DNA of 64,000 nucleotides, from NCBI RefSeq assembly GCF_905171775.1, contig NC_053490.1, positions 9,888,240 through 9,952,239 of the forward strand, written 5' to 3'. This document shows, one piece after another, positions 54,270 to 64,000 of the stretch (position 1 is the first letter of the stretch; each line of letters opens with the position of its first letter). This stretch comes from Rana temporaria. Lineage: Eukaryota > Chordata > Amphibia > Anura > Ranidae. The notes under the pieces are model-generated. The model did not search any database, was not told where the DNA came from, and worked only from the letters and a program-made list of their open reading frames with translations. Position numbers and translations under genes: made by a program.

Positions 54270-55238
54270 TTAACCACTTGCCGACCGCCGCATGTATATG
54301 TACGTCCACAGAATGGCACGTACAGGCATATGGGCGTACATGTACGTCCCTGCCTTTCCGCGGGTCCGGGACCCTCCCCCCCCCCGCTACATGCGGCGGT
54401 CGGATACCCGCTGGGAGCGATCCGCGATGAGGGCGTGGCTATTCGTTTCTAGCCGCCCCCTCGCGATCGCTCCCCGGAGCTGAAGAACGGGGAGAGGCGT
54501 ATGTAAACACGGCTTCCCTGTGCTTCACTGTGGCGGCGCATCGATCGAGTGATCCCTTTTATAGGGAGACTGGATCGATGACGTCAGACCTACAGCCACA
54601 CCCCCCTACAGTTGTAAACACACACTAGGTGAACCCTAACTCCTACAGCGCCCCCTGTGGTTAACTCCCAAACTGCAACTGTCATTTTCACAATAAACAA
54701 TGCAATTTAAATGCATTTTTTGCTGTGAAAATGACAATGGTCCCAAAAATGTGTCAAAATTCTACGAAGTGTCCGCCATAATGCCGCAGTCACGAAAAAA
54801 ATCGCTGATCGCCGCCAATAGTAGTAAAAAAGAAATAAAAATAATAAAACTATTCCCTATTTTGTAAACGCTATACATTTTGCGCAAACCAATCGATAAA
54901 CGCTTATTGCGATTTTTTTTTACCAAAAATAGGTAGAAGAATACGTATCGGCCTAAACTGAGGGGGGAAAAAAATTTATATATGTTTTTGGGGGATATTT
55001 ATTATAGCAAAAAGTAAAAAATATTGCATTTTTTTTCAAAACTGTCGCTCTATTTTTGCAGAGGTGATCAAATACCACCAAAAGAAAGCTCTATTTGTGG
55101 GGAAAAAAAAGGACGTTAATTTTGTTTGGGAGCCACGTCGCACGACCGCGCAATTGTCTGTTAAAGCGACGCAGTCCCGAATTGTAAAAACGCCTTTGGG
55201 CATTTAGCAGCATATTGGTTCGGGGCTTAAGTGGTTAA
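54270..55238 (-). mobile_element. TTAA-A repeat, copy 8
   Basis: A full-length inverted copy between TTAA at 54270-54273 and 55235-55238. It is very similar to copy 3, including the CGCATGTATATGTACGTCC start. Confidence 0.85.
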
Positions 55239-55500
55239 GTAGCTTCTCCCAGAAGGCCGTGCATGATGCCATGCACCATGGGTAGCACAGTTGCACTCTG
55301 GGCATCGCAGTCTTTCAAACACCCAAGGCAACGGAGTCTTTTTTTCCCTGCACTTCAAGTTCCACAATGCATTGTTGCAATATCATAAAACCAAAACAAG
55401 TGGTGGCAGTATAACGATTGGCCACCGGAGGGAGCGGAGTTCCTTCTCAATTATAAACTGTAGTCTTTCAACCACATTGCCAAGTGGCACCTTGCTACAA
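55239..55500. other. No gene recognised
   Basis: Short spacer with a partial inverted pairing around 55248-55290. Nothing coding. Confidence 0.4.
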
Positions 55501-55700
55501 TAGCAAAAAGTAAAAAAACATTGCTTTTTTTTTTCAAAATTGTCGCTCTATTTTGGTTTATAGCGCAAAAAATGAATAGGACGTCAATTTTGTTTGGGAG
55601 CCACGTCGCACGACCGTGCAATTGTCAGTTTAAGCGACGCCGTGCCGAATCGCAAAAAAGTGGCCCGGTCATTTGGCAGCCAAATGGCTGAATTAGTTAA
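55501..55700 (-). mobile_element. TTAA-A repeat, fragment 9
   Basis: About 200 bp of the end with CCACGTCGCACGACCGTGCA and a terminal TTAA at 55697-55700. The other end is missing. Confidence 0.75.
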
Positions 55701-56128
55701 AGGGTCACTAAAGGAAAAAAAAAATGTTTTGGCTGAAATGACTGTTTACAGGGTATAGAGACATAAAAGTTAACTGATTCCTTTTAAAAATGATTTCAAA
55801 TAGATAAAAATCAATCATATAATGTGCCTGCAGGTTAGTTTCACTTTTAAACTGGTTTCATGTTCCTGTGAGACACACAGAACAAAAACAAACAAATCCA
55901 GGGCAGTGTTTTGTTTTTAAAATGAATCTGATGGTTCTGTTAAGTTTTAGACACACAGTAATGACAGCTTAGACCACCGTGAAACAGACAACCAGGAAGT
56001 GTGGAGATCACAGCAGAATTACAGCAACTTCAAAGCAAAAACGAACAATAAGGACATGAAACCAGTACTGCAGTAAGGTAAAGGAAGTTATTTAGCTAAA
56101 AAAAAAAATTCCTTTAGTGATCCTTTAA
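55697..56128. mobile_element. TTAA MITE (TTAAAGG family)
   Basis: TTAA at 55697-55700 and 56125-56128 encloses inverted ends AAAGGGTCACTAAAGGAAAA and TTCCTTTAGTGATCCTT. The left TTAA is shared with the TTAA-A fragment. A second partial copy follows at 56951-57296. Confidence 0.8.
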
Positions 56129-56950
56129 CTCAGGGCTCCACAAATCCCGGGCGCCAGGTCGCCATGGGGTCCTGGCGACTTGGCTTGGAAGGGGGGCAAA
56201 ATTTTTATTTTTTTTTGTGTGAGCTGGTGGTGAGCCGTTGGTATTACAAGTTATTACCACCAGATGTGTGAGCTGGCGCCATCTGGTGGTGGCCGTTGGT
56301 ATTACAAGTTAAGCATTACAAGCTAAACAGCAATTCTAATGTAATTTTTCACTATTTTCACTGCCATCTTCTTCCCTCTAATTAGAACCCCCAAACATTA
56401 TATATATTTTTTATCCGAACACCCTAGAGAATAAAATGGCGATCGTTGCAATACTTTGTCATACTTTCTGTCATGCCGTATTTGCGCAGCGGTCTTACAA
56501 GCGCACTTTTTGGGGAAAAAATTACACTTTTTTAATTAAAAAATAAGACAACAGTAAAGTTATCCCCATTTTTTTTTAATATTATGAAAGATAATGTTAC
56601 GCAGAGTAAATTCATACCTAACATGTCACGCTTCAAAATTGCGTCCGCTTGTGGAATGCCGACAAACTTTTACCCTTTTAAAATCTTCATAGGCGACGTT
56701 TAAAAAAAATCTACAGGTTGCATGTTTTGAGTTACAGAGGAGGACTAGGGCTAGAATTATTGCTCTCGCTCTACCAATCGCGGTGATACCTCACATGTGT
56801 GGTTTGAACACCGTTTACATATGCGGGCGCTGCTCACGTATGTTTTTGCTTCTGCGCGCAAGCTCGTCGCGACGGGGCGCGTTTTATGGAACCTAACTTT
56901 TTTATCTGGCTCCTAGATTCCAAGCAAATTTGTCAACCCCTGCTTTAACT
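56123..56950. mobile_element. hAT element, 812 bp, perfect duplication
   Basis: The ends CAGGGCTCCACAAATCC (56131) and TTTGTCAACCCCTG (ending 56942) are flanked by CTTTAACT on both sides. Related fragments are at 4479-4612, 8641-9890 (in part) and inverted at 60937-61560, so this copy defines the family's ends. The interior repeats GTTGGTATTACAAGTTA at about 56240-56315. Confidence 0.9.
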
Positions 56951-57296
56951 GATTCCTTTTAAAAACGATTAAAAATAGATAAAAATCAATCATATAATGT
57001 ACCTGTAGTTTTTTTAGTTTCGTTTTTGCATTTAGTTTCGTTTTAGCATGTTATGCTGTATCTGTGCTGGACAGACCCATAGAGCAGTATTGGTTTGAAA
57101 ACGAAACTAAAATCTCCCAGTACTGTGGTGATCAGGAAACAGACAACCAGGAAGTGTCCAGAACAGGGGAGAATTACAGCAACATCGGAGCAAAAAAAAA
57201 ACGAACAATGAGGACATGAAACCAGGACTGCAGTAAGGTAAAGGAAGCTATTTAGCTAAAAAAAAAAAAAAAAAAATTCCTTTAGTGACCCTTTAA
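56951..57296. mobile_element. TTAAAGG-family MITE, partial
   Basis: It starts within the family's interior (TGATTCCTTTTAAAAACG) and ends CCTTTAGTGACCCTTTAA, with TTAA at 57293-57296. The left third is absent. Confidence 0.68.
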
Positions 57297-57461
57297 GGCA
57301 GAAATCATAGCTTATATTTGGTAGCGAGAAAAGGATAGGCGTGGTTATCCTAAAGCATACGTATTCATTTACTGGTATACACTCGTTTCGGGGACTTTCC
57401 ACTATACGTTGAATACCACATCTTTGCAAAAACAGGATGTAACTTATGACAACAATTTAAG
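57297..57461. other. No gene recognised
   Basis: Spacer with no supported feature. Confidence 0.45.
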
Positions 57462-57883
57462 CCTCGTACACACGATCAGTCCATCCGATGAGAACGGTCT
57501 GAAGGACCCTTGTCATCGGTTAACCGATGAAGCTGACTGATGGTCCGTTGCGCCTACACACCATCAGTTAAAAAAACGATCGTGTCAGAACGCGGTGACG
57601 TAAAACACGACGACGTGCTGATAAAAACGAAGTTCAATGCTTCCAAGCATGCGTCGACTTGATTCTGAGCATGCGTGGATTTCTAACCGATGGTTGTGCC
57701 TACTAACGATCGGTTTTGACCCATCGGTTAGGAATCCATCAGTTAAATTTGAAGCAAGTTGGCTTTTTTTTAACCGATGGTTAAATAACCGATGGCTCCC
57801 ACACACGATCGGTTTGGACCGATGAAAAACGGTCCATCAGACCATTCTCATCGGTTTAACCGATCGTGCGTACGAGGCCTTCG
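57462..57883. mobile_element. Harbinger-like MITE related to the element at 929
   Basis: The ends GCCTCGTACACACGATC and GATCGTGCGTACGAGGCC are inverted. The interior shares GCATGCGTCGACTTGATTCT and the GAACGCGGTGACGTAAAACA box with 2402-2500 (inverted). The target site has mutated (TTA against TTC). Confidence 0.75.
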
Positions 57884-57909
57884 AGTGTTAGCCAATTCTC
57901 GGAACGCGC

Positions 57910-58371
57910 TTAAAGCGGGAGTTCACCCGAAATTTTTTTTTTAACATTAGATTGAGGCTAATTTTAGTAAGCAGAATCGGGTGTTTTTTTTTAAATGAAT
58001 GTAGTACTTACCGTTTTAGAGATCGATGTTCTCCTGCCGCTTCCGGGTATGATCTTCGGGACTGGGCGTTCCTATTTGAGTGACAGGCTTCCGACGGTCG
58101 CATACAGCACGTCTCCAGTTGCCAAAAGAAGCCGAACGTCGGTGCGGCTCTATACGGCGCCTGTGCACCGACGTTCGGCTACTTTCGGGAACTCGTGACG
58201 CACTGTATGCGACCGTCGGAAGGCTGTCAATCAAATAGGAACGCCCAGTCCCGCAGCCCATACCCGGAAGCGGCGGGAGAACATCGATCTCTAAAACGCC
58301 CTATTCTGCTTAGTAAAATTAGCCTCAATCTAATGTTAAAAATGTATATTTTGGGTGAACCTCCACTTTAA
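57910..58371. mobile_element. Palindromic TTAA MITE, copy d
   Basis: TTAA at 57910-57913 and 58368-58371. The arms are AGCGGGAGTTCACCCG and GGGTGAACCTCCACT. The centre is near 58150. Confidence 0.87.
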
Positions 58372-58439
58372 CCACAGACTATGAGTTATACTGTGTGGGC
58401 GAAATGCAACACAGGTAACATAGCGTGTACGCTATACTT

Positions 58440-58760
58440 ACCGTATTTTCCGGCATATAAGGCGACCTTTTGGATGCAAAAAAATGCATCCAAAGTTGGG
58501 GGTCGTCTTATACGCCGGTGACAGTCTCCGTCAGGCTGCGGGCATCCATGATTTAAAAGCCGCGCCTCCTCCTCAGACAGTTCTGTGATAGGCGGAACAC
58601 AAATTTTCCCAGCAGGGCCTCTGTTCAGTGTTCCGCCTATCACGGATGCCTTCTCATCCTCGGACGAGAGGATATCCGTGATAGGTGGAACACTGAACAG
58701 AGGCACTGCTGGGAAAATGTCTGAGGAGAAGGTATAACGTAAAATGGGGACAGGTTGCTC
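58440..58760. repeat. Repeat fragment with inverted internal segments
   Basis: It starts TACCGTATTTTCCGGCATAT. The segments 58578-58650 and 58667-58715 are partly inverted and partly direct copies around CGGAACACTGAACAGAGG. No right terminus was found. Confidence 0.5.
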
Positions 58761-59270
58761 GGGAGATTATACACATAATGATTTTAAAACAAGAATATAA
58801 AAAAAGCAATATCAATAGGCAGCGCTGTTCAGGAGGCACTGATGGGCACAGAGTGCCATCCTAATTGGCACCCCTGGTGGGCTCACCTGGTGGTCTCCAG
58901 TGGGCACCCTCGATAGGTCTACACTGATAATCAATGAGCCGATTATCAGAGCTGACCCCCCCCCCCCCCCCCCGTCAGGAGAGCAGCCGATTGGCTCTCC
59001 TCTGCTCACGTCTGTCTGTGCAAGTGGAGCAAAAGGACGATAAACGGCTCTGTTTACACTGTAATCAGCAGTGATTGGACAAAGCTGATCACATTGGTAA
59101 AAGAGCCTCCGTCAGAGGCTCTTTACCAGGATCGGAGATGCAATGTGTCAGACCGACACACAACACCGCTAGCGGCTCATCCTGCTGGACGTCATGTGGC
59201 ATCCAGTAAGCATAACAACCACTTTGCGGCTGTCATTTTGCTATATTGCGGGCGGGGAAGTGGTTAAATT
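58761..59270. repeat. Dispersed repeat fragment; no gene
   Basis: Ends GCGGGCGGGGAAGTGGTTAA, with the TTAA-type terminal word. Contains a C homopolymer at 58957-58973. Confidence 0.4.
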
Positions 59271-60430
59271 TCTTAATTTTCCCCAAAAATTGTGACAAAA
59301 AATTACAACTGCAAAAAAAAAAAAAAACTCACCATGCCTCTTCCTAAATACCTTGGACTGTCTACTTTCCAAAAAGGGGTCAATTATACTGTTCTGGAAT
59401 TTATAGCATCTATAGAATATATGTATGGATTTTTTTTTGGCAGGGGGGGGGGGGGTTAACAAACAGATCCTGTTCCCATAGAGCATGTTATACAGCACAG
59501 TGCCTGTCCTGTATCATTTGCCCCCCCTGCAACACCTAAAAAACCTGGCTGATCCTTGCTGCTGAGCCCTGACACGGCGGTCAGTTTACATGATTCCGCC
59601 AGCCGCAGCCCGCTATCTGCTCTCTAGTGTCCTCTTCCCCCTCCCCTCCCTGCTGTTACCAGCACCCGCCTCTCATAACGGCAGCTAAATCCTCTTATCC
59701 CCTTTGTCCAACAATAATAAGGTCATCCAGAGCCCAGGGCGAACATGCCAAACTGAACCCCTCCCCCAACATGAGCTTTATGTGTCAGCAAAAATTCTCC
59801 CACAAAAAACACTAATCTGCATGTTTACCCCAAGCATAAATTCCCTACAAATACAAATCTGCCCCCGCTTAAATCCCCCCTCAGCGCAAATCTTTGCCCC
59901 TTCACCCCCCCCCCCCCCAAAGTAATAATAATACAAATTCACTCTTCCTAGCACAAATCCTCTACCCCTACAATTTCCCCTCCTAGTACACCTCCCCCAA
60001 ACTTCAAATCTCCCCCTCCCAGCACAAATTCCACCCAAATCGTCTTCCCCCCTACCTACACAAATCCCCCTAAATCAGCCCCCTCAAATTTCCCCTTCTA
60101 GAACAATACTTACCCTCTGCCTCCCACAAATTCCCCCTTCCCCTCTGCCAATCTCCTTGTGGTGCCCCCCACCTCAAATGATACCACAGTACCCAGGGCA
60201 GCTTCTCCTCTTGCCCACCCCTTGTCCTGGTAATAAGTGCCCCTGTGTCTGTGCAAAGTAAAAAATCATCTGATCTGTACCGATATGAGCTCTGCTCTGG
60301 GCACTCAGCTGACGCGCGTCTCTCTCTCTCTCTCCTCCCTGGGCGGATGTCAGTGGAACTGCTTGGCCCCGCCCACTGCAGCTGTGACCTGGAGAGTGAA
60401 GAGAGCTGACAAGTCAGCTGAGCACCCAGA
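59271..60430. other. No gene; C-rich degenerate repeat at 59780-60130
   Basis: CACAAAT(C)CCCC-type words recur irregularly about every 20-25 bp between 59800 and 60130. Homopolymers lie at 59441-59454 (G) and 59908-59919 (C). Confidence 0.45.
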
Positions 60431-60593
<163 letters not shown>

Positions 60594-60597
60594 AATG

Positions 60598-60936
60598 TGC
60601 ATTTTTCCCGGAAGTACTCTGGACCACCTCCATGGACTATCCTATGCATAAAACAGCCACTCTTAAACAAAACCCGCTCACGGACAGGCAACAAATGCAA
60701 GGTGTTCAGAATCGGGGTGATATGGTCTCTCCTACCAACACCCGTAAGTAGCCTTCCTGCGGCGTCCTGAATTATTTGGAGTCTACGCATATCTTTTTAG
60801 GTAGGCCAAGGTACAGAGCATTACAGTAGTCCAACTGACTGGCAATTGTTGCATGGATCAGAGCGATCTTATCCGAGTCATCATCCAAATAGCAAAAATG
60901 GCCCTGCATGAGCTTTAAGTGGAAGTGGCATGAACT
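60598..60936 (-). pseudogene. CR1/L2-like LINE RT C-terminal fragment
   Basis: On the - strand, IALIHATIASQLDYCNALYL is followed, after a frameshift, by LQIIQDAAGRLLTG and HITPILNTLHLLPVRERV. This is the conserved C-terminal RT segment of CR1/L2-type LINEs (usually S.LDYCN.L..GL, LQ..QN.AARL). The fragment is cut by the TA microsatellite and by the hAT element at 60937. Confidence 0.75.
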
Positions 60937-61560
60937 CAGGGGTTGACAAATTTGCTTGGAATCTAGGAGCCAGCTAAAAAAGTTAGGAGCTAGAAAACGC
61001 ACCCCGTCCCGGCGAGCTCGCGCGCAGAAGCGAACACATACGTGAGCAGCGCCCGCATATGTAAACGGTGTTCAAACCACACATGTGAGGTATCGCCGAG
61101 TATCGCCGGTATCGTTAGAGCGAGAGCAATAATTCCAGCCCTAGACCTCCTCTGTAACTCAAAACATGCAACCTGTAGATTTTTTTTTTAAACGTCGCCT
61201 ATGAAGATTTTAAAGGGTAAAAGTTTGTCGCCATTCCACGAACGGACGCAATTTTGAAGCGTGACATGTTGGGTATGAATTTACTCGGCGTAACATTATC
61301 TTTCATAATATGAAAAAAAAAAAAAAAAAAATGGGGATAACTTTACCGTTGTCTTATTAAAAAAAGTGTAATTTTATCACAAAAAAAGTGCGCTTGTAAG
61401 ACCGCTGCGCAAATACGGCACGACAGAAAGTATTGCAACGATCGCCATTTTATTCTCTAGGGTGTTAGGATAAAAAATATATATAATGTTTGGGGGTTCT
61501 AATTAGAGGGAAGAAGATTGCAGTGAAAATAGTGAAAAATTACATTAGAATCATCATCAT
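60937..61560 (-). mobile_element. hAT element, inverted relative of the 56131 copy, one end lost
   Basis: It starts CAGGGGTTGACAAATTTG and follows the 56131-56942 element in reverse through CCCTAGAGAATAAAATGGCG and AATTAGAACCCCCAAACATT. The other terminus was not found, and an ATC trinucleotide run occurs at about 61550-61565. Confidence 0.75.
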
Positions 61561-61899
61561 CATCAGTGTGCTCGCCCGTCCTGTGCGCAGTGTAAATAAA
61601 GAGAAGAGCGGGGGGGGGGGGGGCCCCCGTGTGAGGATTGGCTGATCTGCATACAGGACGGGCAAGCTGCTGCTTAGACTTCTGCAGTTGGCATTTGGTG
61701 TGTGAGTGAGTGAGAGACCCATCTCCTGCCATCACCTTAGCCATGAGCGCTCCTCCATCCTCATTAGGTGTCACATAAACAATGGGAGCTCCTCCTGGTA
61801 TTAGCTCTGCAATGAGCTCCCACCTTCTCCTGCCATCACCTTATCTAACAGAGCTCCATCCCTGTCATCACCTTCTCTATAATCTCCATCCCTCCTCCG
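61561..61899. other. No gene; poly-G tract
   Basis: G homopolymer at 61611-61623. No coding support. Confidence 0.4.
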
Positions 61900-62110
61900 A
61901 TCAGCCTGTATCCCTTATCCATTCTGCTTGATAGTGTCCTTCGGTGCCCCCCAGGCCGCGGCACCCCTCCCTAATCCCGGGCACGGTGCTGAGGCTCCCG
62001 GATGATGGACACCTCCGAGCTCTGCGCTCTCAGGGCTGAAGAGACCAAACACCATCAGCAGCAGGCGGCGGCCATCTTTCTTGTCAGCTGACACCTGTGA
62101 GGGCGGAGCC
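61900..62110 (-). promoter_or_regulatory. Weak candidate promoter (CpG-rich with a YY1-like site)
   Basis: The - strand contains AAAGATGGCCGCCGCC (62061-62076), a good match to the YY1 motif often placed at vertebrate transcription starts, with GGGCGG-type boxes nearby (62099). A - strand frame follows but has no recognisable protein. It could be a repeat. Confidence 0.25.
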
Positions 62111-62387
62111 TTCTGTACCCCCGGGGCACTCATTGGCTAGGACAGCAGAGCAGTTCAAGTTATTTAGGGGGGGGGGGGGAAACAGACACCCCGTCCAGTA
62201 CGACAAGAATGATTTTTCAGGGTCTACCCAGGACAGCCACAACCCGGGATAAGGGTCCAAAACCCGGTAATGTCCTAGCAAAATCGTGACTGTTGGCAAG
62301 TATGGAAAAGGTCCATGTAAAGAGCCCCCGAGACCCTCATTGCAAACTCTTTAGGTGTTTAATTAGCTAGCGCTGCAGGAGTTAATA

Positions 62388-63473
62388 CTCTACTGCAGAG
62401 GTGTCAAACACAAGGCCCGCGGGCCGAATCCGGCCCTCCAGGCCATTTCATGTGGCCCTCGCACCTCTCCAGCAGCTGCAGGAGAGCTCCAGCCCTCCTC
62501 TGGTCCTACTCCAGGACTAGAGGTTGACCGATATGGGTTTTTCTCTGACCGATGCCAATATTTAGAAATCTGGGTGGCCGATGGCAGATATATGATGCCG
62601 ATTTCTTTTTTTTTTTTTGGTGGCACTGGCTCGTGGCACTGGAAGATGGCACTAGCAGAAGGCACTTATTGGCACTGGCAGGTTGCACTGGATGGCACTG
62701 AAAGATAGTACTAGCAGATGGCACGGATTGGCAGGTGGCACTTATTGGCACTGGCAGGTGGCACTAATTGACACTGGCAGGTGGCACTGGTTGGCAGATG
62801 GCACCAACAGGTGACACTGGCAAGTGGCACTGGTTGGCACTGGGTGGCAATAGTTAGCACTGGTTGGCATTGCAGGTGGCACTGATGGCTTTAGTTGGCA
62901 CTGGTAGGTGGCACTGGATCGCACTGGCAGGTGGCATTGGCAGATGGCACTGGATGGAAGGTGGCACTAATTGGCACTGGTGCAAAAAAAAAAAAAAAAT
63001 GGTGTCACCCCCTCAGTACAGACCCCCCTCTCCCTCCAGTATAGACACCCCCCCCCGCACTACAGACACCAGAGAGTGGTGTGTGTCCCACAAGCGCAGG
63101 CCCCTCTGTGGGCGTAAACAGAAAGGAGGGCCGCCGCGATGGGTGTACCAAGATGGCCGCGACTCCGGAGCTAGGCCGAAGCCGTGGTCACAGCATCAGG
63201 AAAGGCCTCTACTCCAGACCCTTACTTTCTGCTTTCAAGAAATGCATCCAGCTTCTTCCCAGCAGCAGCATAAGGAAAGTGGGGTGCACTGTGATGTAAG
63301 GGAGAGTGGGGGACTCAACTTCTGTAGGGGGGTGTGGCTCTTGACATCTAATGTAAGGGGAGGGGATGCGCTGGACATATCTAATCTTACAGATACAACC
63401 GGCCCTTTTGAGGACAATCATAGTGCGGATTGCGGCCCACAATGAAATCGAGTTTGACACCCCTGCTCTACTG
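62388..63473. mobile_element. hAT element, 1070 bp, carrying a minisatellite
   Basis: The ends CAGAGGTGTCAAAC (62396) and GTTTGACACCCCTG (ending 63465) are flanked by the perfect octamer CTCTACTG at 62388-62395 and 63466-63473. No transposase is present. Confidence 0.92.
62620..62985. repeat. GGCACTGGCAGGT-type minisatellite
   Basis: Irregular units built on TGGCACTGG(C/T)AG(G/A)TGGCACT, about 11-20 bp spacing, inside the hAT element. Confidence 0.85.
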
Positions 63474-63518
63474 GAACGATTACCTGCGGACTTTGGCACA
63501 TCTGCATGAGTCTTATAC

Positions 63519-63596
63519 TTAACCACTTAAGACCCGGACCAAAATGCAGCTAAAGGACCTTGCCCCTTTTTGCGATTCGGCACTGCGTCACTTTAA
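63519..63596 (+). mobile_element. TTAA-A repeat, left-end fragment
   Basis: It begins TTAACCACTTAAGACCCGG and stops at an internal TTAA (63593-63596), where the next element starts. Confidence 0.78.
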
Positions 63597-64000
63597 CCAC
63601 TTCCCGACGGCCGTACGACTTTGTACGGCCGCAGGGTGGCTCTACATCTCTGGGAGGCCGTGTTTTTACGGCCTGTGTGCGCAGCTAGCGGTGCGGGCGC
63701 GCGCGCGTCCGGCGGAGGCGCGCTCGCCGCATCGCTGAGATGCCGATGCGAGTGCCTGGCGGCCGCGATGTCCGCCAGGGACTCGCGATCGGCGGCTACA
63801 GGGACAAGACGTGGAGCTCTGTGTGTAATGATGGGGTGTAAACACAGAGCTCCACGTCCTGTCAGGGAGAGAGGAGACCGATCTGTGTCCCTTGTACATA
63901 GGGACATAGATCGGTCACCTCCCCAGTCACCCCCCTTCCCCCACAGTTAGTAACACAATTCAGGGTACACATTAACCCCTTCCTCACCCCCTAGTGTTAA
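63593..64000 (-). mobile_element. TTAA-type repeat related to TTAA-A, runs off the window
   Basis: It starts TTAACCACTTCCCGACGGCC and has the family layout (GGAGCTCTGTGTTT hairpin, GGGACATAGATCGG inverted repeat, ACAGTTAGTAACA), but sequence differs from the other copies, so it is a sister family. It ends at TTAACCCCTT..CCCCTAGTG near 64000, as in TTAA-A interiors. Confidence 0.68.

Overview
The window looks like intergenic DNA from a frog, most likely a ranid or close relative. This is inferred from the content: two DIRS-type tyrosine-recombinase retrotransposons, many families of non-autonomous DNA transposons with clear target-site duplications, 5'-truncated L1/Tx1-like LINEs, an L2/CR1-like LINE and two poly-C2H2 zinc-finger loci. 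There are no operons and no bacterial-style genes. A species call would need a database search.

Layout. 1-9.9 kb: a PIF/Harbinger-like MITE holding a hAT element that itself holds a 37-bp minisatellite, two copies of a very abundant TTAA-flanked repeat (called TTAA-A here), a short interstitial telomere-like tract and several palindromic MITEs. 11-17.7 kb: further TTAA-A copies invaded by a LINE and hAT elements, plus a 500-base assembly gap (12942-13441). 17.8-21.2 kb: an inverted-repeat element carrying two tandem arrays, next to an L2/CR1-like LINE split by a solo LTR. 21.7-23.6 kb: zinc-finger locus 1 (+ strand, 8 fingers), preceded by a minisatellite grown from its own exon. 23.6-34.5 kb: MITEs and hAT elements. 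35.0-40.5 kb: DIRS element 1, nearly intact. 42.1-43.4 kb: L1-like LINE. 44.6-46.6 kb: zinc-finger locus 2 (- strand, 19 fingers). 48.0-53.2 kb: DIRS element 2, broken. 53.4-64.0 kb: more TTAA-A copies, hAT elements, microsatellites and a LINE fragment.

Only the two zinc-finger exons look like host genes. Their last exons share a splice-acceptor context and a decayed first finger, so they are paralogs. The retrotransposon genes form two cassettes on the - strand, each with a gag-like protein carrying a CX2C-X12-CX2C motif, then RT, RNase H and a methyltransferase-like region, then a tyrosine recombinase. Inverted terminal repeats and an internal complementary region bound each cassette. DIRS 1 has terminal repeats that are identical over about 103 bp and only one premature stop, so it inserted recently. 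DIRS 2 has two deletions in RT/RNase H and a frameshift in the recombinase. Nesting gives a relative chronology at several places.
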